Source of the DNA: Acidobacteriota bacterium
GTDB taxonomy: Bacteria > Acidobacteriota > Blastocatellia > Pyrinomonadales > Pyrinomonadaceae
Assembly (NCBI GenBank): GCA_019239425.1
Contig: JAFAZX010000006.1
Location: forward strand, 93,822 to 157,821
Reading direction: 5' to 3'
DNA length: 64,000 bases
The translations under genes were made by a program, and so were the position numbers. The notes under the pieces were generated by a model. That model saw only the letters and a program-made list of their open reading frames with translations, was not told where the DNA came from and did not search any database. Positions 27,297-34,660 of this stretch are shown in pieces. Numbering within the stretch: position 1 is the first letter of the stretch; the number at the start of each line of letters is the position of its first letter.

Positions 27297-28259
27297 ATGA
27301 CCGACTTCTTCTACAACGACGCGGGGCGACTGCGGAGCGTGTGGCGTTTGGCCGCCTTCGTCGCGGCCTACTTCGCCGTCTCCACCTTCGTCTTCAGGAG
27401 CGTTGACCTGGCCGGCCTGCTCCTGCTGCCGCGCCCCGTCTACCACAGGCTCTTCGACGGCATGGCCTGGTTCGCCATCCAGTCGGTCTTGATTTTCGTC
27501 CCGGCGGCCCTCATCGGCTGGGGCTGCGCGTGGCTGCTCGAAGAGTTGCCGTGGCGCTCGCTCGGCTGGGCTCTGCACCGGGGTTGGGTGCGCGACCTGG
27601 TTTTGGGGACGGCCGGCGGCGGCGTGGCGGTCGGCGCGGCGGCGCTGGTGGGGGCGGCGGCGGGCAGCTACCGCTTCTCTTTCGAAGGCTTGAAGGCCGG
27701 GGTGTTGTTGACGCTCGTCGTCTCGTTCGTCGTCTTCATGCTCGGGGCGGCGGCCGAGGAGATGCTCTTCCGCGGTTACCCTCTGCAGACGTTGATGCGT
27801 TCGTGGCCCTTGTGGGTGGCGCTGCTGCCCGTGTCGGCGCCGTTCGCGCTGGCGCACCTTCTGAACCCGAACGTGGCGCCGGGCTTCACGTTCCTCAACA
27901 CGGCGCTGGCGGGCGTGTGGCTCGGCGTCGCGTACTGGCGCACGCGGAGCCTTTGGTTCGCTTTAGGGTTGCACTTCGGCTGGAACTGGGTGCAGGGCGC
28001 GCTGCTCGGCTCGCCGGTGAGCGGCATCAAGGGCATCACGCCGCACCCGCTTTTGAACTTCGCGGACGCGGGGCCGGCGTGGCTCGGCGGCGGCGCCTAC
28101 GGCATCGAGGGCGGCGCGGTCTGCACGCTCGCCCTCGTCCTCGCGACCCTCTACACCTGGCGCACGCGCCTCGTCTCCGCCACCTCCGAGTTGAAGAGCT
28201 ACACCGACGGCGAGAACCCCAACCCGCAGGCGCCGCGGATTACTCCGAGTCGAGAGTAG
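27297..28259 (+). CDS. CPBP-family intramembrane metalloprotease
   Basis: This 320-residue multi-pass membrane protein has the CAAX/bacteriocin-processing (CPBP) motifs: EEMLFRGYPLQTL with the catalytic Glu pair and Arg, His in FALAHLLNPN, and HFGWNW in a later helix. About seven hydrophobic helices are visible. Substrates are unknown; relatives cleave prenylated or secreted peptides or act as membrane partners. ATG 27297 is chosen over an in-frame TTG 12 bp upstream. It is divergent from the ntrY-like gene. Confidence 0.9.
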   Translation: MTDFFYNDAGRLRSVWRLAAFVAAYFAVSTFVFRSVDLAGLLLLPRPVYHRLFDGMAWFAIQSVLIFVPAALIGWGCAWLLEELPWRSLGWALHRGWVRDLVLGTAGGGVAVGAAALVGAAAGSYRFSFEGLKAGVLLTLVVSFVVFMLGAAAEEMLFRGYPLQTLMRSWPLWVALLPVSAPFALAHLLNPNVAPGFTFLNTALAGVWLGVAYWRTRSLWFALGLHFGWNWVQGALLGSPVSGIKGITPHPLLNFADAGPAWLGGGAYGIEGGAVCTLALVLATLYTWRTRLVSATSELKSYTDGENPNPQAPRITPSRE

Positions 28260-28262
28260 CGG

Positions 28263-28348
28263 GGGGAATTAACCACAGAGACACAGAGACACAGCTTGAA
28301 GTCTTATTGCTTCAAGCTGTGTCTCTGTGTCTCTGTGGTTAATTCCCC
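28263..28348. repeat. ACCACAGAGACACAG-family inverted repeat, copy 2
   Basis: The 39-bp arms (28263-28301 and 28310-28348) are exact reverse complements around an 8-nt loop, between two convergent genes. An internal unit reads CACAGAGACACAGAGACAC where other copies have GAGGCAC, and both arms carry the same change. The perfect pairing suggests recent formation or active maintenance of symmetry. Confidence 0.95.
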
Positions 28349-28388
28349 TTCCCTCCATCCTCAGGACTGAGAAGGAAAGGCACCCACA

Positions 28389-29534
28389 CTATCTTTCGCC
28401 AATCGGCACGTAAGGCACGTCGCGCGGGCCGATGTATTCGGCCCGGGGCCGAATCAGACGGTTGTTGGCGTACTGTTCGAGCACGTGCCCCGTCCAGCCC
28501 GAGATGCGGCTGACGGCGAAGATCGGCGTGAAGAGGTCGAGCGGGATGCCCATCAGGTAATAGGCCGACCCCGAGTAGTAGTCCACGTTCGGGTAGAGCT
28601 TCTTCTCCGCGAACATCAGCTCCCGCAGCCGCTCCAAGATTTCGATCCAGCGCGTTTCGCCCTTCGCCTCGGCCAGCTCCCGCGAGAACCGCCGCAGCCA
28701 GACCGAGCGCGGGTCTTCGGTCTTGTAAACCCTGTGGCCGAAGCCCATGATCTTCTTCTTGCTCGCCAGGGCGTCGCGCAGCCACTCGTCGGCGCGCGCC
28801 GGCTCGCCGATCTCAAGCAGCATCTTCATCACGTTCGTGTTCGCCCCGCCGTGCAGAGGCCCGGAGAGGGCCGCAATCGCCCCCGTCACCGCCCCGTACA
28901 TGTCCGCGAGCGTGCCCGCGATGACGCGCGCCGTAAACGTCGAGGCGTTCAGCTCGTGATCCGCGTGGAGGATGAGGCACACGTCGAAGATGCGCGCCTC
29001 GCGCTCCTCGGGCTCCTCGCCCTTGAGCATGTAGAGGAAGTTCGAGGCGAGGTTGAGGTCTGCGCGCGGCTCGGCCGGCTCCAAGCCTTTACGCAGGCGC
29101 TCGACGGCGGCGACGACGACGGGGAACTGCGCCGTCAGACGCGTCGCCGTGCGCAGCGCGCCCTCGCGCGAGAGGTCGCGCGCCCCCTTGTCGTAGAAGG
29201 CGAGCGCCGAGATGGCCGTCCGCACCGAGTCCATCGGCTCGGCGTCCGCGGGGAAGCTGCGCATCAGCGCGACGACCTCCTCGGGCAGCCTCTGGTTCGC
29301 GGCCAACTCCTTCCGGAGCGCGTCGAGTTCGTCGCGCTTCGGCAGACGCCCGTGCCAGAGCAGGTAGACCGTCTCCTCGAACGTCGAATGCTCGGCGAGG
29401 TCGTGGATGTTGAGTCCCTGGTAGATGAGGACGCCGTTGACGCCGTCCACGTCGCCGATGGCCGACTCGGCCGCGACCACACCTTCAAGCCCCGCGCCGG
29501 TCTTGGCGGCGGGCTTGCTCTCAGCTTTGTCCAT
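28389..29534 (-). CDS. Citrate synthase
   Basis: The enzyme condenses oxaloacetate and acetyl-CoA to citrate in the TCA cycle. The 381-residue length fits the dimeric type found in many bacteria. Catalytic and binding motifs are visible: LHADHELNAST, SGPLHGGANTNVM and GFGHRVYKTEDPR with the active-site His residues, NVDYYSG with the catalytic Asp, and a C-terminal Arg region (RISGWTGHVLEQ). The ATG follows AAGGAC, and a promoter is predicted 30-60 bp upstream. 2-methylcitrate synthase is a close alternative that sequence reading cannot exclude. The gene appears to stand alone. Confidence 0.93.
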   Translation of the reverse strand: MDKAESKPAAKTGAGLEGVVAAESAIGDVDGVNGVLIYQGLNIHDLAEHSTFEETVYLLWHGRLPKRDELDALRKELAANQRLPEEVVALMRSFPADAEPMDSVRTAISALAFYDKGARDLSREGALRTATRLTAQFPVVVAAVERLRKGLEPAEPRADLNLASNFLYMLKGEEPEEREARIFDVCLILHADHELNASTFTARVIAGTLADMYGAVTGAIAALSGPLHGGANTNVMKMLLEIGEPARADEWLRDALASKKKIMGFGHRVYKTEDPRSVWLRRFSRELAEAKGETRWIEILERLRELMFAEKKLYPNVDYYSGSAYYLMGIPLDLFTPIFAVSRISGWTGHVLEQYANNRLIRPRAEYIGPRDVPYVPIGER

Positions 29535-29566
29535 CTCGATTTGTCCTTAAGACTTGAATTGATTCG

Positions 29567-29596
29567 AAAATAGCAAAGAGGCGCGCGGACTGACAA
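29567..29596 (-). promoter_or_regulatory. Predicted promoter of the citrate synthase gene
   Basis: On the minus strand TTGTCA (29596-29591), an 18-bp spacer and TATTTT (29572-29567) predict a start near 29560, 26 nt before the ATG. Confidence 0.55.
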
Positions 29597-29600
29597 GTAC

Positions 29601-29679
29601 AGTAGGCAGTAGGCAGATGGCAGTAGGCAGTTCAGGCAATAAGCTTTCACTGCCTACTGCCATCTGCCTACTGCCTACT
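29601..29679. repeat. GTAGGCAG-family inverted repeat, copy 2
   Basis: Perfect 31-bp arms (29601-29631 and 29649-29679) built from GTAGGCA and GATGGCA units surround a 17-nt loop. The right arm contains the TAG stop of the SAM hydrolase gene. Confidence 0.95.
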
Positions 29680-30466
29680 TCAGTTTCACTTCGACCTTGT
29701 CCCCGCGCTTCGCGCCGAGCACGCGGGCGGCGGAGTCGCGGAAGACCGCGACCTCAAGCAGCCCGGCGCTGCCCCAGACGGCGAACGGCTCGCCCGCGCC
29801 TTCGGCGTCCTCGGCGAAGAAGCGGCGGAAACGTCTGACTTCTCGCCCCGCGATGAGAAGATGCGCGCCGGCCGACACGGCCTCTTCACTCAAGACTTCG
29901 GGCGTGACGTTGGTGACGAGGTTGCCGAAGCGGTCTACGTGTATCACCGCGCCGACGAGCGTCCCGTCCCGGCCCTTCTCAACCGCCGCCGAGGGCAGAC
30001 GCACGAAGTCGAAGACCTCCGGCCCCAACTCCTCGGCCCGGACGCCGCGCGAGAGCGCACCCGCGACCGGCGCGAAGATGTCGCGCCCGTGGAAGGTCGC
30101 GCTCACTCCCCTTCTGAAGAAATCCCCGTTCGTGAGGTGGAAGACTCGGAAGGGCCGCACGCGCTCGTAGACGTGTCCGAACAGGCCGTTGTCAGGCCCG
30201 ACGAACGTGTGCCCGAGCCCCTCGACCGCGACGCCGCGCCGCGCGGAGCCGACGCCCGGGTCGACGACCGCGACGTGCACCGTCCCTTCCGGAAACGTCT
30301 CGAACGCCGCGCGCAAGGTGAACGCCCCGGCCTCGATGTCGAAAGGCGGAACCTCGTGCGTGATGTCGACGACCCGCGCCCCCGGGTTCGCCGACAACAC
30401 CGCCCCCTTCAACGCCCCCACGAAGTAGTCCGCCGTCCCGAAGTCTGTCAGGAGAGTAACGATCAT
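29675..30466 (-). CDS. SAM hydroxide adenosyltransferase (DUF62; SAM-dependent chlorinase/fluorinase fold)
   Basis: Members of this family split S-adenosylmethionine with water into adenosine and methionine. The 263-residue protein shows LLTDFGTADYFVG at the N-terminus, DITHEVPPFDI, VVDPGVGS, GPDNGLFG and the conserved FHGRDIFAPVAG. The C-terminal domain begins near HVDRFGNLVTN. The Asp-Arg-His triad of the hydrolases is consistent with this being hydrolytic rather than halogenating. The ATG at 30466 gives the family's usual N-terminus; no Shine-Dalgarno sequence is present because a repeat abuts the start. The stop TAG is also supplied by a repeat. Confidence 0.92.
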   Translation of the reverse strand: MIVTLLTDFGTADYFVGALKGAVLSANPGARVVDITHEVPPFDIEAGAFTLRAAFETFPEGTVHVAVVDPGVGSARRGVAVEGLGHTFVGPDNGLFGHVYERVRPFRVFHLTNGDFFRRGVSATFHGRDIFAPVAGALSRGVRAEELGPEVFDFVRLPSAAVEKGRDGTLVGAVIHVDRFGNLVTNVTPEVLSEEAVSAGAHLLIAGREVRRFRRFFAEDAEGAGEPFAVWGSAGLLEVAVFRDSAARVLGAKRGDKVEVKLK

Positions 30467-30479
30467 AGTAGGCAAGAAC

Positions 30480-30599
<120 letters not shown>

Positions 30600-30602
30600 T
30601 CT

Positions 30603-31649
30603 TCACCTTCTCCCGCTCGTTCTGATGCGGAGCTGCTGGCCGGGTTCGAGGCGGATGTCTTTGCCGCGCTGGGTCATGACGCCGCCGGTGGCCGCGCCGC
30701 CGCCGATGACAGCGCCGATGGCCGCGCCCTTGCCGCCGCCCGCAATCGCGCCGATGATGGCGCCGACGGCCGCCGCGCCGCCGACCTTCGCCACGTCCTC
30801 CTTGGTCGTGTCCTGCCCGCGCACGCCGCCCTCCGCGTCGACCTCGGCGGTGCCGGTCGGCTCGGGCTGCAAGACCTCTACGACCTGCGCGCTGAAGGGC
30901 TGCCAGTCGCTGCTGCCGGGCAACTGTATCTGCTCGAAGTCGAGCTGGAGGAGCGCACGGCCCCGCGCCTTGCCGGAGCGCTGCACGTCCGCGAGGTGGC
31001 CCGCGACGACCGCGCCCGCGTACTCCTGCGGCTCGACGACGCGCGCCTCGAAGTGGTCGCCCTTCTGGCTCACGTCGGTCGTGAGGCGGTTCGAAAGCTC
31101 GACCGTCAGCACGACGTTCGGAGGCAGCACTGAAGGCCCGCCGCCCACGTTGCCGTTGCGGCCGGGGTCGACGCTCCCGCCGCCGCTGCCGCCGCGCGAG
31201 ACGCTCTCGCTCTCCTGCCCGGGGTCGACTCTACCGGCGGGGGCGGGCGCGCGGTCTCCCTCCGACTCGGCCACTCGCGGGCTCGCGCCGCGGCGCGTGA
31301 CGCCGCCCGCCGGCAGCTCGGAGTTGAAACCCTGGCGCGCGTAGCCGGCCTCGTAGCCGACCTCGTAGCCCTGCTGGTAGCCGTCGCGGTAGTCTTCGAC
31401 CGCGCCGTAGGCGGAGATGTACGCGCGGTCTGCGCTCTGGTAGTCGGCCTTCGCCCTGTAGTCGGAGCGCGCGTTCTTCAACTGGTCGCTCCAGCCCGAC
31501 TGGTAGCCGTCAGAGTAGCCCGTGCGGTAGCCGCGCTCGAGCGCGCCGTACTGCTGCGCGGAGGCGCGGGGGGCGAGTGCGGCCGAGAGGGCCGCGAGCG
31601 CGAGGGCGAGGGCGAGGGCGGCGGTCGAGTAGGGTCTGCTGGTCTTCAT
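30603..31649 (-). CDS. Exported glycine-zipper protein of unknown function
   Basis: This 348-residue protein has a signal peptide ending at ASAQQ and an ATG preceded by AGGAGAAG. Residues about 30-105 hold repeated Tyr-Gly motifs (GYRTGYSDGYQSGW, GYQQGYEVGYEAGY). A Pro/Gly-rich spacer follows. A beta-rich domain starts at VVLTVELSNRLTTDVSQKGD, and a glycine zipper (AVGAIIGAIAGGGKGAAIG) near residue 310 resembles membrane-inserting YMGG/Rick17kDa-type segments. The basic C-terminus ends in LRIRTSGRR. A cell-envelope role is likely, but no reaction can be named. An in-frame extension to 31832 has no initiation signal. Confidence 0.82.
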   Translation of the reverse strand: MKTSRPYSTAALALALALAALSAALAPRASAQQYGALERGYRTGYSDGYQSGWSDQLKNARSDYRAKADYQSADRAYISAYGAVEDYRDGYQQGYEVGYEAGYARQGFNSELPAGGVTRRGASPRVAESEGDRAPAPAGRVDPGQESESVSRGGSGGGSVDPGRNGNVGGGPSVLPPNVVLTVELSNRLTTDVSQKGDHFEARVVEPQEYAGAVVAGHLADVQRSGKARGRALLQLDFEQIQLPGSSDWQPFSAQVVEVLQPEPTGTAEVDAEGGVRGQDTTKEDVAKVGGAAAVGAIIGAIAGGGKGAAIGAVIGGGAATGGVMTQRGKDIRLEPGQQLRIRTSGRR

Positions 31650-33036
31650 CAATTCTTCTCCTGAGTTCGGGGCGAAGGACGAGGCCTCGGGCGAGCTTAC
31701 AACAGCGAGCCGCCGCGTCCAACCGCCTTGACGCTCCAACTTTGGGCGACATAGACTCCGGGCGTAAAGTACGACTCGACAAGGCCAAGCGGGAGAGCTT
31801 GCCGCCGCGTTTGATGCCCCGAACGCCTTCAAGGGTTTATCATTTATTTTAAGTAATCATGCGTAGAGTTTACCTTGACCACAGCGCGACGACGCCGGTT
31901 GACCCGAGGGTCGTCGAGGCGATGCTGCCGTTCCTGACCGGGAAGTTCGGCAACCCTTCGAGCGTCCACTTCTACGGGCAGGAGGCGCGCGCGGCCGTCG
32001 ACCGCGCGCGGCGCCAAGTGGCCGAACTCTTCGGCGCGCGCCCGAACGAGGTCGTCTTCACCTCCGGCGGAACCGAGTCGAACAACCTCGCCGTCCGCGG
32101 CCACTGCGAGACGACGGCCGACTACGGCCGGCACATCGTCACCAGCTCGATAGAACACTCTTCGGTGCGCGGCATCTGCGAGGCCCTGGAGCGCCGCGAC
32201 TGGGAGGTGACGCGCCTGCCCGTCTATGAAGACGGCCTGGTCAGGGTCGAGGACGTGCGCGCCGCTCTACGTCCCGACACGGTGCTCGTCAGCGTCATGC
32301 TCGCCAACAACGAGATCGGCACCGTCCAGCCGATTGCGGAGATCGGCGCGCTCGTCCGCGAGCGGCGCGAGGCGGGACAGAAGCACCTTCGACTTCACAC
32401 GGACGCCGTGCAGGCCGCGTCAGGCATGCGCCTGGACGTGGACGAGCTGGGCTGCGACCTGCTCTCGGTCTCCGCGCACAAGCTCTACGCGCCGAAGGGC
32501 GTCGGCGCGCTCTACGTCCGGCGTGGGCTTCGGCTCGCGCCGCAGAACGTCGGCGGGCACCAGGAGCGCGAGCGGCGCGGCGGGACGGAGTCGGTGCCTT
32601 TAATAGTCGCCTTCGGCGAGGCCGCGCGGCTCACGAGGCTTGAGCTTGAAGAGCGCGCCGAACGCATCCGCTCCTTGCGCGACCGCTTCGAGTCGGGCGT
32701 CGAGTCTCGCGTCGCGGACATCGTCTACAACGGCGACCGCGCGCGGCGGCTCCCGGGACTGTCGAACATCTCCTTCCGCTTCATAGAGGGCGAGGGGCTG
32801 CTCATCAACCTCGACATGCAGGGCGTCGCCGTCTCGACCGGCTCGGCCTGCTCCTCGGGCTCGCTCGAACCCTCGCCAGTCATCCGCGCGCTCGGACGTG
32901 ACGACGAGCTGGCGCGCGGCTCCATCCGCTTCAGCCTCGGCAAAGACACGACCGAGGAGGAGATCGACTACGTCCTCGAAGTCCTGCCCCGCGCCGTCGA
33001 GAACCTTCGCCGATTGTCACCTCTCTATCAGAAGGC

Positions 33037-33154
<118 letters not shown>

Positions 33155-33163
33155 GAATTGTCC

Positions 33164-33532
33164 GTGACCTACTCCGACACCTTCAAAGAGCACCTCGCCA
33201 ACCCGCGCAACGCCGGCACGCTCGAAGGCGCCGACGCGGAGGCAGAGCAGACGAACCCCGTCTGCGGCGACCGCCTGCGCCTCGCCCTGCGCGTGCGGGG
33301 CGGGCGCGTCGAGTCCGCGCGCTTCCTCGCCTACGGCTGCCCGCCGACGATTGCGTGCGGCTCCGCGCTCGCGGGGATGTTGGAGGGGATGACTCTGGAA
33401 GAGGCCGCGCGCCTCACGCGCTCGGACATCACCGAAGCGGCCGGCGGCCTGCCCCCGCGCAAACAGCACGCCGCCGCGCTCGCCTACGAGACGCTGCAAG
33501 AGGCGCTCCAACAGGCGGAAGCCCGACCGTGA
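33164..33532 (+). CDS. IscU/NifU-N-type Fe-S scaffold lacking the third cysteine
   Basis: This 122-residue scaffold protein should receive sulfur from the adjacent desulfurase. The GTG at 33164 gives MTYSDTFKEHLANPRN, the normal family N-terminus; a TTG 6 bp upstream is possible. C34 with Asp (VCGD) and C59 (YGC) are conserved. The position of the third ligand (HCS in E. coli IscU) reads H102-A103, so a cluster ligand is missing. An additional C65 (IACGSAL) could replace it. The last residues AEARP and the stop codon come from an intergenic repeat. No Shine-Dalgarno is visible. Confidence 0.88.
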   Translation: MTYSDTFKEHLANPRNAGTLEGADAEAEQTNPVCGDRLRLALRVRGGRVESARFLAYGCPPTIACGSALAGMLEGMTLEEAARLTRSDITEAAGGLPPRKQHAAALAYETLQEALQQAEARP

Positions 33533-33636
33533 GGGAGGGCGTCGGTCAAACATAAGAGGGATGACGAGAGGCAGCGGGTCTCTCGTCATCCCTCCTTATT
33601 TTGTCAGACGTACGCCCTCCCTCACGGTCGGACTTC
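33517..33636. repeat. GGAAGCCCGACCGTGAGGG-family inverted repeat, copy 2, with nested hairpin
   Basis: Arms of about 24 bp (33517-33541 and 33613-33636) lie between two convergent genes and supply the stop codons of both: TGA of the IscU-like gene at 33530 and TGA of the VWFA gene at 33624 on the other strand. The interior holds a second stem, AGGGATGACGAGA with TCTCGTCATCCCT, followed by T-rich sequence, which looks like a working terminator. Confidence 0.93.
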
Positions 33637-34545
33637 AGCCTTGAGCTTCGCCCTGGCGGCGGCGCCGACGAGTTTGACTTCGACTTTGCCGTTGCCCTTC
33701 GCGCCCGGTTCGGGCGGCGCGTAGCCGATGGCGTAGCGCGTGCGCAGGTTGTTGGCGAGGTCTGCGACGGCCTCTTCAAGTTGGCCGTTCTTCTCGACGT
33801 AGAAGACGCGGCCGCCGGTCTCCGCGGCGAGCTTCGCCAGAAGCTCTTTCGCCGTCTGCCGCTTGCCCTTCACGACGAAGCCCCGGTCATTTTCGAGCGC
33901 GCCCGTCAGCCCGACGCAGAAGACCTGCACGCCGCCGCCCTTGAGCAGCTTCAAGACCTCTTCGACCTTGGAAGAGCTGTGCCTGTCCTCGCCGTCCGTG
34001 ACGAGGACGAGGGCGAGTCGCCGCTTCGGCGCGTCAGTCTGCTTCGTACTCTTTATCAGGTAGTCGCCCGCCATGTAGAGCGCGTCGAGCATCGCCGTCT
34101 GGCCGCCCTCGATGCGCATCGAATCGAGGGCGCTGTAGAGCGCGTCGCCGTCCCCTGTGAGGCGCTGGAGGATGTCAATGTTGTCGGACGAGACGAACCT
34201 TTCGACGAACGCCTGATCTTCGGGGCCGTTCCGACTGACGACGTACTTGGCCGCGGTCGCCACCGCGTAGACCTGCGAGCGGAGCGAGCCGGAGTTGTCC
34301 ACGACCAGCCCGTAGCTGACCGGCAGCACCTCCTTCTCGAAAGAGACGACGGGGCGCTCGACGCCGTCCACGTAGACGCGCACGTCCTCGCGCGTCAGCT
34401 CCGGCGCGGGCGAGCTCTTCCCGCCCGTCAGCATCACCTCGACGCGAGCAGGCGGCGCCGGCCCCTGCGCCAAAGCGACGGCCGGCGCGGCAGACAGAAT
34501 CAACGCGCACACGAGTACGCGCGCGAGGTTGTTAAGAAAGGTCAC
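33622..34545 (-). CDS. Secreted VWFA-domain protein (acidobacterial VWFA-related type)
   Basis: This 307-residue protein has a signal peptide (cut near ALAQG) and a short domain with VRVYVDGVERPVVSFEKE. A VWFA domain follows with the metal-ion site residues D-NSGS (VVDNSGS), Thr in GGQTAMLDAL and TDGEDRHS. This arrangement is characteristic of the VWFA-related proteins expanded in acidobacteria. The role is probably protein-protein adhesion in the periplasm or on the surface. The C-terminal AEVRP-stop is encoded by the intergenic repeat. It converges with the IscU-like gene. Confidence 0.92.
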   Translation of the reverse strand: MTFLNNLARVLVCALILSAAPAVALAQGPAPPARVEVMLTGGKSSPAPELTREDVRVYVDGVERPVVSFEKEVLPVSYGLVVDNSGSLRSQVYAVATAAKYVVSRNGPEDQAFVERFVSSDNIDILQRLTGDGDALYSALDSMRIEGGQTAMLDALYMAGDYLIKSTKQTDAPKRRLALVLVTDGEDRHSSSKVEEVLKLLKGGGVQVFCVGLTGALENDRGFVVKGKRQTAKELLAKLAAETGGRVFYVEKNGQLEEAVADLANNLRTRYAIGYAPPEPGAKGNGKVEVKLVGAAARAKLKAEVRP

Positions 34546-34570
34546 AAGATTAACTCCTTGCGAACATAGC

Positions 34571-34660
34571 GGTCAGAACCGCCCGCGGTAGCGGGCGGCC
34601 TTTTGCGACACGGCTCGTTCGGTTCTCAAAGGCCACCCGCTACCGCGGGCGGTTCTGACC
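34571..34660. repeat. Nested palindrome of the CCGCCCGCGGTAGCGGGCGG type
   Basis: 34-bp arms (34571-34604 and 34627-34660) match at about 33 positions around a 22-nt loop, between two minus-strand genes. Each arm is itself a hairpin (CCGCCCGC-GGTA-GCGGGCGG in the left arm). The right arm touches the last base of the penicillin-binding-protein stop codon. Only this one copy is present here. Confidence 0.92.
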
